Source: Phaffia rhodozyma
Lineage: Eukaryota; Basidiomycota; Tremellomycetes; Cystofilobasidiales; Mrakiaceae
Assembly (NCBI GenBank): GCA_014706385.1
Contig: JACGZH010000010.1
Coordinates: forward strand, 682,001-746,000
Length of the DNA: 64,000 nucleotides
Direction of reading: 5' to 3'
The notes below the pieces were generated by a model that was not told the origin of the DNA, ran no database searches, and saw nothing but the letters and a program-made list of their open reading frames with translations. Position numbers and translations under genes: made by a program. Positions 27,301-39,429 of this stretch are shown one piece after another (position 1 is the first letter of the stretch; the number at the start of each line of letters is the position of its first letter).

Positions 27301-30300
27301 AATCTGGCACTTTGCCACACTGCTTTGGCTTCCGAAGCCGAAGATGGTACCATGGAGTATATGGCTCAATCTCCGGACGAAGCTGCTCTGTAAGTGACGC
27401 CAACGTATCATCAACAATAGCTAAATGTGTTCCCAGCTTCTGGCCAGTTATTGATCACATCTTTCAATATGTCTCTACTCCCGTTTTCGATCAATGAATC
27501 AGTGTTCAAGCTGCTGCTGATGTCGGGTTTGTCTTCAGAGGTAAAGATCGTAACATTATAAAGATGACGAGTCCTCATTCGGATCAAGTTGATGAATTCG
27601 AGCTTCTCAACGTGCTCGAGTTCACGTCCGCTCGAAAACGAATGTCGGTCATTCTCCGAAAGTTGGACGACAGTGGGAAGCTCTTCCTCCTGATTAAAGG
27701 AGCAGACAATGTGATTTTCGATCGGTTGGCCCCTGGAAACGATCGCCTTAAGGACAAGACGAGTCAGGACCTTGAATATTTCGCTAGTGAAGGACTTCGA
27801 ACGCTGTGTCTCGGCTACCGGGCTATCTCTGAAGTAGAGTTTGCTGAATGGTCCAAGGACTACAACGAGGCTTCAACATCTCTGGATGATAGAGAGGGCA
27901 AGGTAGCTGAGGTAGCCGCCCGCATTGAACATTCTCTCACCCTCCTTGGCGCGTCTGCTATTGAGGATAAACTTCAAGATGGGGTTCCAGAAGCTATTGC
28001 AGATCTCAAGCGAGCTGGGATTAAAGTCTGGGTGGCCACCGGAGACAAGCTTGAGACAGCCATATCGATCGGATATTCTGCATCGCTTCTCGAGAAGGAC
28101 ACAAACTTAATTGTCATCCGAGGAGGCGCATATGGTACTCCAAACTCGGCTTATGAACAGATCAAGTCAGCCATCGAGCAGTTCTTTGGACAAGATATTG
28201 TCTCCAAAGCAGGATCTCATCCCCCGGGTGTGTTGCCTAGGTCTGTACCACCAACATCATCGTTTCAACCCAAGAAGGAAAGCACAAGTGTAGGAGGGTA
28301 TTCTTTGGTCATTGAAGGTTCTGCATTGACTCACGTGAGTAAACGCGGTCTGTGGTCAAATACAGTCTTTTTCAACCTAATTCGATTGATTGATAGTTAA
28401 TCAACGTATATTCTCCATCCATCTTTCTCATTCTGTAGACGTTCTTGGAGGAGTGGACGCAGGATCTGTTATTAGAACTCTCAACAAGATGTGATACAGT
28501 CATTTGTTGTCGAGTATCCCCCCTTCAAAAAGCTCAGATTGTTCGACTGATTAAGGATAACATCGGAGCTATGACGTTAGCTATCGGAGATGGAGCCAAC
28601 GGTTGGTCTTTGTCTTTGTCTTCTCACGTTACTTAGAATCACTATGTCATCCTCGTCTAAACCCCTTCCTGTTTTTGCTTTGAAAAACAGATGTATCCAT
28701 GATCCAAGCAGCTGATATTGGTGTAGGTATTTCTGGTGAAGAAGGACTGCAGGCTGTAAACTGTGAGGGTTCACTGCTATCTTTCTTGCGCTTCTTGATT
28801 GGCTTAATTCAACTATGTTTCCTATCGTGAAGCTTCGGACTATGCGATAGCTCAAGTGAGTTCCTTCAAGCTAATGTTTTGTTTTTCTGAAGCGAAATAT
28901 TGTTCGGTGTTATAACTCATAGTCTTTTAAACCACCTCGGCTCTTCTCTGAACCTCTGTTTAGTTCCGATATCTCAGTCGACTTTTGTTCGTCCATGGCC
29001 ATTGGTCTTACATTCGGAATGCCAATATGATTCTCAACTTGTGAGTTGATCGAATACCGCACGAACTTCAACATACGGGCGCTTACCGGCATTGGATTTG
29101 TCTTAACTGTCCAGCTTCTACAAAAACATCGTCGGAGTAGCAGTCTTGTTCTTCTTTCAAATTTACTGCGGCTGGAGGTAAGTTTCAGGATATGTTTGCC
29201 TCCATTCAGGTCATGCAACTGATACCTTGTGGCCATACAAACTCCCGTGATAACTGTTTTCTTCAGTACAACATAGTAGGTGTTTTTCATTCGCAACGTA
29301 TATTTACAGAGACTTGGGGCTAATTATCCTTCTACAGTGCATACGATTATGTATACTTATTATTGTGGAATGTGGCTTGGACGCTATTCGTAAGTAGTCA
29401 TCTTACATCCTAGCTAGCCTTCTGCTGATCTCGATGGCCAAACTTTTTCTCATTTCGCAGCCGGTCATTGCCATGTAAGTATAACCCTATGATGATTGTT
29501 CTCAAGTCTCTAGCGCTATAACAGTACAATTCTGACTGATGAACTTCATTCTCACAGAGGACTGTTCGATCGTGACCTGAACGATGATGATCTTATGAAT
29601 TTGCCCGAGTTGTACAATCGAGGAAGGGAAGGAAAATATTTTGGTTTCAAGAGATATTTGTACTTTGTGTGAGTTTTATGTGTGAACAGAAAATTCAATT
29701 CTCTTCAAGCATGTACTGATGTATTTTTGACGGTCTGAACATTTTGACCGATTCATTCTGTTGTAGTTTCGAGGGAACTCTTCAGGTTCGTCGATAAACA
29801 CTGGCAGAGCTTCAACATATCCGCTAACGCTAACGCAAGGAACTGTTCCATCTTCTAGTCCGCAATTATCTTTTTTATAATCATTTTCACGTATGATGTC
29901 ACAACTGCCCGATCAGATGGCTACGACGTCTTCTTATACGAGTTTTCAACTGTACGTATGCAAGCATCAAACAAATCTTCCAGTTGATCATCCTGATGGG
30001 GTTTCGATAACGAAATATACAGGTAATGGTGATTGGAGCTGTCGTCGTTTGCAGTGAGTCCTCACCTTTCGCATTTCATGTTGCGTTGAATCTCAACATG
30101 ACCGCTCTTTGTTTTAGATGAGTTTCATGGTATAACGACGACTGCCTGGACTTGGATAAGTGGTGCCAGTACGTTTCAGCTCTAAGTCAACCCTTGTTTT
30201 CGAAAGCATTTCCATTTTTGATAAATCGCTGATTTCAATGACATCATTGAAGGTATCGCCATCGGTCCAGTATTGCTCTGGGTGCGTAATTGACCTGTTA

Positions 30301-31724
30301 TCTCCGCCTGTACACTTCGTTCCCAAAAATTCTGCGTTTTTTTCTCTAAACATTAGCTTTCATATCAATATCCAGATCTTCGTGGCAATTTATGCTATCC
30401 TTCCGCCTAACCTGATGCTCAGCTACTCTTAGTAAGATTGTTCACAGAAGTTTGATATAGATTAATCCTGAATTCTCTCATCCTAATTGTTGTGCTGTCG
30501 CTTGATTTTCGCAATTGAATTTGTTGACATACACAGTGGGATGGATCATTATCTATTCCAGTCGGGTATATTCTGGCTCGGAACCTTCTTTGTCATTGGT
30601 GCGTTTACACACATAGCCCCTGACGAGTCTCTCCCCCTCTAGGACTGAATCTCTGTGCTCTTACTTTGTTGATGTCATAGTGGTGGCCTTGATGCCTCGA
30701 TATATATCACAAGCCTTCAAGGAAATCATCAATCCAACCGATATCGACATCATCCGAGCCGCCCGGTACATGCTTTTCTTCTTAATTCAAGCTTGTGCTA
30801 ATCTCATGTCTATCAACGGATCAAGTCATTCTGTTCTGACACCTTCTCGGTTGTTTACAATACAGAAAAATTAACCGCCCAATCGAATTATACGAAGGAG
30901 AGGAGACCCACGATATAAATGACGTGTCATATTATCAGAATCCGTACAACCTGGATTCATCAATGGACTTGTCAGCTGTGACAAGGGAAAGCTTGATCCC
31001 TGATTCCGATTCTATGGTCTCTCTTGCCCCGCTACGACGGACCGTCACAAGTGGAAGTCTGATTGGTGAGTGCCTTCTACCATTCTGTGGTAGCTTCTCA
31101 ACTGTGCTTGTCACAAACCGTCAAGTATGCAACAGTGGCAAATGACTTATGCCTCGATATGTTCAAACACGATTCGTGCGATCAGACATGTCGACAGGTT
31201 TGACGACGTCTGCAAGCGGGACAGGATACGACTTCTCTTCCGAAGAAGGAGGAGGTGTCGCTGGTCGTCGTCGATCTCAACTCTATTTGGCTTCTCTGCT
31301 TGGCGGTCGAGGCAATACGATCACTCGTCGATTCAAGTCTCGTCAAGAACAGTTGAAAGCCGAAGCCCTAGGTCGAGCGCTGGCTTCCACAAGCGAAGAC
31401 AAACAAGACACCCCTCGTGAGCGATCGGGCACATTTTCCTCTCTGAAGTTGAAGGCTGGAAATATTCTCTCTTCTGGATCCTTGGTGCATGACTCAGAGG
31501 ATCAACAACGTCAGGCAAATGGAAACACACCGACAACTTCTGAACCGTTATCACCGGTGTATCCATCACATCCTCTCTCACCAGGGTCAATGCAGGGATT
31601 CGATCCCTACGCTTCTTCAAGCCGCTTCCATCCACAGCATCACCAACAGTCACATCAAAGCGAGGAAGGATCTATCAGAAAAGACGATGGAATTGACGAA
31701 GACGGCATGTATATGGCCATATAG
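24344..31724 (+). CDS. P4-type ATPase, phospholipid flippase (Dnf1/Dnf2-type)
   Basis: The enzyme moves phospholipids from the outer to the cytosolic leaflet at the plasma membrane or in endosomes, usually with a Cdc50-family partner. ATG at 24344 begins [16 protein letters not shown]. The Dnf-type entry is [14 protein letters not shown] ... [18 protein letters not shown]. Next come [12 protein letters not shown] (about 25803, actuator loop) and [15 protein letters not shown] (about 26886-26930, phosphorylated Asp). Further motifs are [39 protein letters not shown] (about 28027) and [20 protein letters not shown] (split by an intron at about 28603-28690). The membrane exons then run to [10 protein letters not shown] Ser-rich cytosolic tail of over 200 residues ends MYMAI at 31724. 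Many membrane-domain exons are tiny: 9 nt at 29267-29275, 14 nt at 29461-29474 and 19 nt at 29766-29784. The long kinase-like tail region is a typical regulatory site in Dnf proteins. The name of the paralogue is inferred. Confidence 0.92.
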
Positions 31725-32097
31725 ATGTGTAGGCTTCCCATAGTTTTTCCTTATTCTTTTAGTTGGACATCCTTGTTCCAATTTTCTTTTCCTTTTTTCC
31801 CTTTACTGTTACAGAGAAGGGAGTGTTTTATCTTCAGTTTCAAAAAGTCGTGCTTTCCTGTTCAATATCAATAGAATACAAATTTTCTAGAGCATTTTTG
31901 TTGACCATATACTATGGCCTGATCGAACATTTTTACAACCATGTCCTTTGTTTTCAATCATCAACCGATACAAAGATGTCATTCTCAGGGTGCGCATTGT
32001 TCAAAGCATATGTCTTGACTTCCATTGCCCTTCTTCGATATATAAAGTTCACAATTTAAACAACCAACCATACATATTTTGTTCTCTCAAATGCCAA
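31725..32097. other. Intergenic, converging 3' ends
   Basis: 373 bp, AT-rich 3' flank of the flippase and of the SET gene. Nothing else seen. Confidence 0.5.
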
Positions 32098-33419
32098 TCA
32101 ACTTCGAAGTTGATCATCTGACTTTACTTCGTCGAAAGCTTCCTTTGCAAGCTGTCTTGCTCTCTTTGCTTTGATAGATTTCTTCTGGCCCTTGCTAAGT
32201 TTCGCCACCTTCACTGTGGAAGGATCTGTATTCAGTGAGTCAGCGGGCTGAAGCAGTCGCACATGCGATTAAAATCAGATTATGGCCGCACAAAGCATCA
32301 AAAAACAAGGGAAGATGGTGTAAGACTTCATTAGTTGAGCCTCATTCCGTAGTATGTCAAGGACACCTTTTTACGACCACTACAAGTCTTGTTGACCTTC
32401 TCCAAGAAAGATGAAAGAATAATTGCTCACTGGTTGAACCATCAAAGACCTCTTTTCTTCACCAACACCCCACCATTCGAACGTGCATACGTTTCCTCCC
32501 CGTAGCAGCCGCATTTTCCTTTCTAGTTCGCTCCCTTCTCCTCTACCTATGACAGCCCACTTCCAAGCACCCTCGATCCATGCACTTGCACCTGCTTCGT
32601 CACCCCAGTACGCACAGATTTGAAATCCATCGTAGAACCTGGCACCTCGCTCCCCAGGAGGGCAAACTTCCATGGACAGTGCCTTAGAAATCATATTAAG
32701 TGCCTGAGACGGATCGGTGATGATCAGAGCGGCGAATTGGCTTGTCAGATGGTTATAGTCCCTGAGTTGGGAATCATATGCACTTGTTGGTTCGAAAGGC
32801 AGAACACATATCGAACAACGACAAACAAAACCGAAATGGTCCTTTAAGAATGTTTGACGATCTTGAAAAGGGAGAAGATATGATGGAGTGTAGGTTACAG
32901 TCAACTCCGTCTTAGCTTCGATGGCCTTTAAAGTATAGACGTCTAAGGAATGTTTGCAAACTTTTCTCAGTATTCATCGAAAGGAGTCACATTGGTTTGA
33001 TTCACTGTCCTCTTCTGTTGAGAAAGGAGTAGTAAATGGTACAAACTTTCGACCCCTTTTTCCTCGTCCCAACTAAAAACGCAATTTGGATCACAAGAAT
33101 GATTCAACAGACAAGTCCACTCAAACATCCCCGCTCCCATTCTTCCCACTGGTATACTATTGGTCTTCCACCGACCCATGACATCTCCTAAATCTGGTCT
33201 GGCATTGTTGAACGCAGAAAATGTTATGCGCATGGTATCACTGGGCAGGGATTCGAGTTGTTTCTGTAAGAAAGATGTACTAAACTCAGAAGATAATACG
33301 GTGAGGAAAGGACGTTCGGTAAGGAGGAGGGTTCCTGGAAGGAGAGGTTGAGTTGAGGTCAAGCCCCGACCTTTGTTAGGAATCGTCTCGACCTTGAAGA
33401 GATCAGCCATCATAGACAT
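32098..33419 (-). CDS. SET-domain protein methyltransferase (SMYD/Set5-like, no MYND finger)
   Basis: A likely S-adenosylmethionine-dependent lysine methyltransferase. ATG at 33417-33419 gives MSMMADLFKVETIPNKGRGL, where the N-terminal SET strand is IPNKGRGL. NHSCDPNCVFSWD (about 33060-33105) is the catalytic NHSCxPN motif. After an intron, KAIEAKTELTVTYTPSYL and DHFGFVCRCSICVLP (about 32815-32860) give the SET core end and a post-SET CxCxxC cluster. A helical C-terminal part (SQFAALIITDPSQALNMISK) resembles the TPR-like half of SMYD proteins. The last exon (32098 to about 32225) is Lys-rich (KGQKKSIKAKRARQLAKEAF), possibly nuclear or nucleolar targeting. No MYND zinc finger interrupts the SET domain. 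Substrate unknown. Confidence 0.8.
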
Positions 33420-33906
33420 TTGGAGTGATATGGGAGCGGCGATGAGTGCTGAGTTCAGCAGGACAGTTCATTTGTACTTATGTAATTTTTCGAGAAATCC
33501 GTACAATCACAAACCATCTCATCGTCGTCGTCTTGATCCCAGCAATAAAATCCGGCAAATCGATATAAGAAATTCTTTCTTGCTCCTTGCTATATCTCCG
33601 ACACGCACACGTATACCATAGCATCGAGCTTTAGATGGTTTACAAAATCGAACCATATGTCATATATATATGCTCTCTTCCTTCGAACAACATGTTGTCT
33701 TAAATAAGATGTGATCGAATGTGATTCTCTCAGTCTTGACTTTCTCATCTCCTTGCCCTTGGACATTCCTTTTTCTGAATGTATCAAGCCAAACGCGTGA
33801 ATGGTTTCAACCTTGAAGCTGACTTATCCACTGCTATTCAGCTTTGGCCTGTATTTGAGAACTGTGAAAAGTCTGCCCCGAAAAGTAGGAGGAAAACAGA
33901 CACCCG
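33420..33906. other. SET-gene promoter and left border of the retroelement block
   Basis: 487 bp. No gene. The last 30 bases before 33907 are purine-rich (AAAGTAGGAGGAAAACAG), like the polypurine tract that precedes a 3' LTR. A little retroelement interior may therefore already be present here. Confidence 0.4.
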
Positions 33907-34089
33907 TGTTATAGATCTGAGAATACTTAAATATGGTGCATTGGTTTCCGCTTGTCATCTATGTACCTAAGCCTTAGCTAGCGCACTCTGCCAGCTGGCA
34001 TACTTCTTTTCTTCTCCTTCTTTCTTTTTCTTTTTCTTTTTTTCCTTCCTCAGTATTTACCAACAATTTTTCGTTGTCGCTGAGGTTGG
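33907..34089 (+). repeat. LTR fragment, family 3, direct orientation
   Basis: Begins TGTTATAGATCTGAGAATAC and runs through a TTTC-rich tract to a CTCAG...CTGAG stem-loop (34049-34084). It matches, in inverse orientation and with many changes, 54538-54712. It includes the shared word AGCTAGCGCACTCTGCCAGC. The copies carry different bases in the inner stem of the hairpin. Confidence 0.75.
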
Positions 34090-34113
34090 TTCACACTTTG
34101 TTCTCGTGTTATG

Positions 34114-34556
34114 GGTGCGGGCAAGGAGGCTGAGTGGGGACGGTACTCAGTGCGTTTGAGCTCTCAAGAGGGAAGAGATCATGCAATATTGCAGAGGGAT
34201 ATGAAGAGGTTATTGAAGGGAACTATGAGGATTTAACGAGGTTCCAAGCTTGAGAGAGAAAAGGGGGGATAGCTAACGACTACATGGTATATATATCATT
34301 CGAGATGTTAGACCAAGGAAACACAAGCGAACACAAGGAAACACAAGGAAACACAATCAAGAGCGAAGAGATACCAAGCAAGAGCGAAGAGATACCAAGG
34401 AGGAGCTAAGAGATACCAAGGAAGAGTCAAGATATAACCAAGAGAGAGTTGAGATGTACCAAGAGCGAATTAAGCAGTACCAAGAGGCTGTTGCAAAAAT
34501 CGGTCTACATTGCGCAAGGTCACCCTGTGCGGATCAAACCGGGTCAGATCATGACA
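34114..34556 (+). repeat. 443-bp direct repeat, copy 1
   Basis: Nearly identical to 39913-40355. I see only a few substitutions, e.g. GCTGAG/GCTAAG and AAACCGGG/AAACTGGG. It includes a short frame ending KRLLKGTMRI and a degenerate tandem array with unit GAGCGAAGAGATACCAAG-like (about 34340-34460). It may be gag-like or leader sequence of a retroelement. Function unknown. Confidence 0.85.
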
Positions 34557-34694
34557 CAGATCTGTCTTATGGTATGTACAGTCTTCACCAGATACGCAAT
34601 CTGTGGTACTAAGTACTGTATATTTTGGTGCTCTTCATACAGATTGCTGTGAAGATTCTCATTGATTATAGCAGTCTAGACATCAACCACCGAG
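34557..34694 (+). repeat. Divergent LTR-1 arm fused to a copia 3' end
   Basis: 34584-34655 is a diverged copy of one arm of the LTR-1 palindrome (CAGTCTTCACCAGATACGCA...). 34663-34694 repeats the sequence just before the 3' LTR at 39026-39051 (ATAGCAGTCTAGACATCAAC). A 3' internal end thus precedes a 5' LTR, the sign of a former tandem or recombined element. Confidence 0.6.
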
Positions 34695-35000
34695 TGTTGC
34701 GAGTTGGTTCATTTTCTATCTCTTCAGTTTCTCGTTCAACATGTTAATTCACTTCTCTCTCGTTCTATTTCGTTTCCGCTCAGTTTTATTTCCATTCTAG
34801 TTCACTTTTGGTTTATTTTCATTTTGTTTCCATCTCATTTCCATCTTGGTGATCTCGTATATACAGTAGCTAGTTTCTTTTCTTTTCTTTCTTCCCCTTT
34901 CTGGTTCTCTCAATCGACTTGCTCACTGTGTGTGTGCACTCTTGTTTGAGAGAATTAGAGAATTAGGTGTAATTAGGGAACTAGGGAATCAGATTCAATT
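34695..35000 (+). repeat. LTR of copia element A, 5' copy
   Basis: Starts TGTTGCGAGTTGG and shares a long stretch with 39052-39340, including GTGATCTCGTATATACAGTA and TGTGTGTGCACTCTT. The 3' border is not sharp. An inverted pair TTCTCTCAA/TTGAGAGAA frames the GT-rich part. Confidence 0.7.
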
Positions 35001-37222
35001 GTCTAAACAAATCAACTGTCTCGGAGAAACGATCGAGAAGATCAAGATACATTCCAGCCTTCGATTTCCCCATCAAGTGCTCCCTATTTATTACTCACCG
35101 TGCCGAAGGAACACCAGATGTATGCGGTTGCGCTCGAGCGAGAAGGATCACCGGAGATCGAAGAAGTACTGGAAGCTACACAAACAAACAAAACAACACA
35201 AACGACAGAAACAAAACAAATAAAACCAACAAACCCCTCAAAACAAACCAAAGAATTAAACGAAATGACGGAGGTAGTGGAGACACCAACAACAAACTCA
35301 AATAAAACATCAGCAAACAAAACATCAGCAGCCCAGAAAACATCCCCCCTCGAGCTGATGATGGCCCACAGACGGATGGGATACATCAACATCGGCGCAA
35401 TCAGAAAGACAGAAAGGGCGGTCGACGGACTCACTATCCAGACCGGCAGCAAGGACTTCCGATGTGAGGCATGCAGCATCGAAAAGGCCAAGCGCTCGTC
35501 GTTCAAGCCGACAGGAACGGTTTACACAACCTCAGGCAAGGTGGTCTCGGTCGATCTGTTTGGACCCCTTCCAAAGACAATGGACGGATATGCCTACGGT
35601 CTTGTCATCGTCGACTCGGCCACCAAGTATTTCCGGCTTTTCTTGCTCAAGCTCAAGTCGGATGCGCTGACCTGTTGGAAACGTTTTGTTGACGAGTCCA
35701 GACGAAAAGACATCGCCATCAAGGCGATGAGAAGCGACGGAGGAGGCGAGTTCGTGAGCAACTCGTTCTCCGAGTACCTGTCTCTGATGAACATCGAACG
35801 GCAGACGACGGACCCACACACTCCCGAGCAGAACGACGAGGCAGAAAGAGCTGTGCGCACCATCAAGGATGGAACGCGCACCATGCTTGCTGATGCCGGA
35901 CTGCCCAAGGAGTTCTGGGGACTGGCCGCCAAGGCGTTTGTGTTCACCAGAAACAAGTCCTGGGTGCAGAAAGTACAAGGTATACCTGAAGAGCGCTGGA
36001 CAGGCAAGAAAGTAGACGTCAGTCGGCTCCGTGCTTTCGGCTGTACTGCTTTCTATCACATACCGAACGCAGACAGAAAGCATGCACTGTCGCCAAAGGG
36101 TAAGAAGGCAGTCTTTGTCGGCTACGGCGAAGAAAACGGAGTGAAAGGATGGAAAGTATGGGACGAGGCAAAAGCGAAAGTGATCTCGTCAGCGAGTGTC
36201 AAGTTCTGGGAAGATGACTTCCAAAGAAAAGAAAAAGGATCGACTAACATGATGGAAGACAGCGAGACTGCGTTCGATCAGCCGTGGACAGCAGTCTCAG
36301 CTGTGAGAGAGCTGATTCCAGTTCCATCCACTCAGTATCAGTCTCCCTATCAGTCCCCCTTTCCTCCGACCAGGGATACTTCTGTTTTGCATCAGGTCAA
36401 AACGGAAAGTCGTGAGGCAGGCAGTCAGAACAGTGAAACTGATGAGACTGAGTCGGAGTATGAGAATTCAGACGAAGAGGAGGAGGATGAAGAGGATGAA
36501 AAAGAAGAAGAAGAAGAAGAAGAAGAAGAAGAAGAAGAGGATGAACCAGAAGAGGAGGAGGGGGAAGAAGTCGAAGAAAGACAGAGCTCGACGGATAGAG
36601 AGTCTGCAGCAGTAGAAGAGCCAGACTCGGAGGGTACCATCATCTATGAACCGAGAAAGATTGTAAGAGAGCTTACTGATGATCTCGTTCCAGCTCAGAC
36701 AGACTCAGCAACGGGATCTGTTTCGGACGCATCAGAAGGTGCATCGGAGAGTGCATCAGAGAATGCATCAGAGAATGCATCAGAAAGTGTGGCGGAAAGT
36801 GATGAAGTCGAAGACTTACTCGAAGATGCAGCGGAAACCGGTAAAACTGTTTCGAAATCAGCTGAAGAAAGTGTTCCAGATGTTTCTCCAGATACTGTTG
36901 CAGGCATCACCCTAGATGATACTGTAGATGTCAATCTAGATACTGCTGCAGGTATCTTGTCAGGAGTCAGCGCAGAAGGTATTCCAGGAACCGCTTTAGA
37001 AGGTGTTTCGGATCTTACTTCAGGTGTTTCTTCGATTGTTTCTCGAGCTGTTGTTTCAGCTGCGTCTTCATGTGTTTCTCCAAAAATTACTTCGGAGACC
37101 ACTCCGGGTTCGGTTTCAAAAGATACTTCCATGGTCGCATCCGAGAATGCGCCAGGAACGACTGCAGAAAACGCATCACAAAAGTCTGTAGAAACCACAG
37201 CAGAAGATATTTCCGTCAGAAT

Positions 37223-37909
37223 TGTTGAAATATACAGTATAAGTTCCTTGTTCCTTGTTCCTTGTTCCTAGTTCTCTTGGCGGCTCCACAGTTTCAGGTT
37301 CCCCTGTCTTGGCGTTTCTATCTTTAGAACCTGTACTTTAGCCGCCATCTTTTACAACTGTCTTCCACATTTTCCAGTCTATATGAACCCCTCCTTTTCC
37401 ATCTCATCTTTTCTTTCCTCAGTCTTCACCAGATACGCAATCTGTGATACTGAGTGTTGTGTTTTGGTATCATTTCATACAGATTGGTGTGAAGATCTTA
37501 AGAATCTCCACAGCAATCTGTATGAAATGATACCAAAACACAACACTCAGTATCACAGATTGCATATCTGGTGAAGACTGAGGGAAAAGGAATGAGAGAT
37601 GGAGAAAAGAGGGGTTTATATAGACGAGAGAAGGTGAGGCATATAAGTCAAGTAATCTAGAAAGAGAGGGACTGAGTTGGCCCGAGCTGGCCCAAGGCGG
37701 TCCGAGTCAGATGGACCATGAAAAGACATAAAAGGAAGGAGAATAGAAGACACAAAAGAGAATCAAACCAACTACGCTGAGCAATCAAAGAGGTTGGTAT
37801 GACCATAAGTGTTACTAGGATTGGATTGTATATAATGTACAAAGATAGGGAACTATGTAGTAGAGTGCTGTAGTAGTAGAACGCTGTACTTTTAACACAT
37901 GTTTCAACA
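37223..37909 (+). repeat. Solo LTR (family 1) inside copia A
   Basis: Bounded by TGTTGAAA at 37223-37230 and TTTCAACA at 37902-37909, a perfect 8-bp inverted terminal pair. No clean target duplication in that frame; shifting the borders slightly gives a 5-bp CAGAA on both sides. It contains repeated CCTTGTTCCTTGTTCC, a 167-bp palindrome, and a partial inverted second copy at 54150-54537. Confidence 0.8.
37417..37583. repeat. 167-bp near-perfect palindrome in LTR-1
   Basis: The arms of about 83 bp run from CCTCAGTCTTCACC (37417) to GGTGAAGACTGAGG (37583), with centre GAAGATCTTAAGAATCTC. Each arm itself folds as CTCAGT...CAGAT...ATCTG...ACTGAG, so the unit is a hairpin duplicated head-to-head. 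A second copy lies at 54176-54343. Confidence 0.9.
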
Positions 37910-39051
37910 GAAGATTCTTGAGAAGAATAGCAGTATCTCGGCTCCCAGAACCAAGTCTGATCCCAGTCCCAACGAACGGTCCTGGTACATACCGAAAACA
38001 ACTCGCCCGAGCAGCAGAAACGCCCGCACTCCGAAGAAGCACCAGACGATCTGTTCCGGTACAGGAATACTCGAGTTTCCGCCCGGAACACGGAAAACTG
38101 GCGATCGGATCTGATGGAAATGATCATGGAAACAATCATGGGAAGGATGATGGAAGTAATAATGGAAATGATGGTGGAAATGATGGTGGAAATGATGATG
38201 AAAATAACGATTTGTCAACTTCTATTTTATCTCATTCTGGTAGACCACAGCGTACTGATCCTGAACGCACCTTGCAGAGTGAAGCCGCTTTAGATTCAGA
38301 GTTATGTCGAGCATACTTGACGATTCCATCCGATGTTCCCAAGACGCTGAAGGCAGCGCTGATGGGAAGGCATCGGAAGGAGTGGGAGGAGGCAGCAAGA
38401 AAAGAAATGGAGTCGTTCGGAAAACACTCGGTCTACACTCTCGTGCCTCGACCGGCAAACAGGAACACCGTCGGATGTCGTGCTGTGCTCGCAGAAAAGA
38501 AGAACACCGAAGGAAAGGTCATCAGAAGGAAAGTCCGTTTTGTTGCGCAAGGGTTCAGTCAGCGACCTGGCGTCGACTTTGACGAGACCTACGCACCCGT
38601 CGTCAAGTTTGCTACCCTTCGTTTACTTTTTGCGAAAGCAGCCGAACACGACTGGGACATCCACCAGATGGATGTCGAGACCGCGTTCCTCTATGGGGAC
38701 CTGAAAGAAGAGGTGTATATGCGGCAGCCACCTGGCTTCGAAGAAAAGGGAAAGGAAGACTATGTATGTAAGCTTCACAAAGGACTATATGGCCTGAAAC
38801 AGGCAGCGCGAGAATGGAATAACAAGCTCCATACCTCTCTTGCTTCCATAGGCTTCGTCCGAGACCCATCCGACTATGGGCACTACATCCTCAGACAGGA
38901 TGGAGAAGACCTTCACTTGGCGGTATATGTCGATGATCTCGGTTTGTTTGCCGAAAAAGGAGGTCGATTGTTGGGAAAAGTAAAGAAGGAACTCGAGTCT
39001 CACTTCACCATGAAAGTATTGGATATAGCAGTCTAGACATCAACCACCGTG

Positions 39052-39340
39052 TGTTGCGCGTTGGTTGACTTTCTATCTCTTCGGTTTCTCGTTCAACATG
39101 TTATTTCATTTCTATTTTCTATATCATCTTTATTTCACTTCTCTCTCGTTTTATTTCCATTCTACTTTATTTCCATCTTGTTTCTATATCGTTTCCATCT
39201 TGGTGATCTCGTATATACAGTAGCTAGTTTGTTTTCTTTTCTTTCTTCCCCTTTCTGGTTCTCTCAATCAACTTGCTCACTGTGTGTGTGCACTCTTCTT
39301 TGAGGGAATCAGAATTAGGGAATCAGGGGATCAGACTTAG
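39052..39340 (+). repeat. LTR of copia element A, 3' copy
   Basis: Starts TGTTGCGCGTTGG, preceded by ATAGCAGTCTAGACATCAAC as at the 5' copy. It differs from the 5' copy by substitutions and small indels (e.g. extra TTATTTC units at about 39100-39150), so the copies have been separate for some time. Confidence 0.7.
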
Positions 39341-39429
39341 AACTAAAGAACTATATTCAGAGATTCACGATCAAAGAATTAGCTTGGAAGAATCAGTTGC
39401 GAAGGCCTACATTCAGAAGAACTGGATAT

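Larger units (their letters stand above)
35100..39036 (+). pseudogene. Copia (Ty1-type) element A: degraded integrase and reverse transcriptase
   Basis: The first frame (35100-37271) opens in a Thr/Lys/Gln-rich leader. It then has the GAG-pre-integrase motif LMMAHRRMGYINIGAI and an integrase core (VSVDLFGPLP, MRSDGGGEFVSNSF, TPEQNDEAERAVRTI). A long acidic/Ser-rich linker of about 300 residues (36400-37220) includes a run of GAA codons. A 687-bp solo LTR (37223-37909) then interrupts the element. The second frame (37918-39036) carries the RT: ARKEMESFGKHSVYTLVPRP, QMDVETAFLYGDLKEEVYM and YVDDLGLFAEKGG. It ends abruptly at KVLDIAV, so RNase H is missing. Gag, the CCHC knuckle and protease are also absent. 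Removing the LTR leaves the two frames out of register by one base. This is a dead, non-autonomous copy. Confidence 0.88.

Noticed and set aside
34320..34460. CRISPR-like spaced repeats
   Set aside because: The units are degenerate, adjacent and without equal spacers, and the genome is eukaryotic. It is a minisatellite within a retroelement repeat.
35532..36083. 183-codon minus-strand frame
   Set aside because: Antisense to the copia A integrase core; no independent signal.
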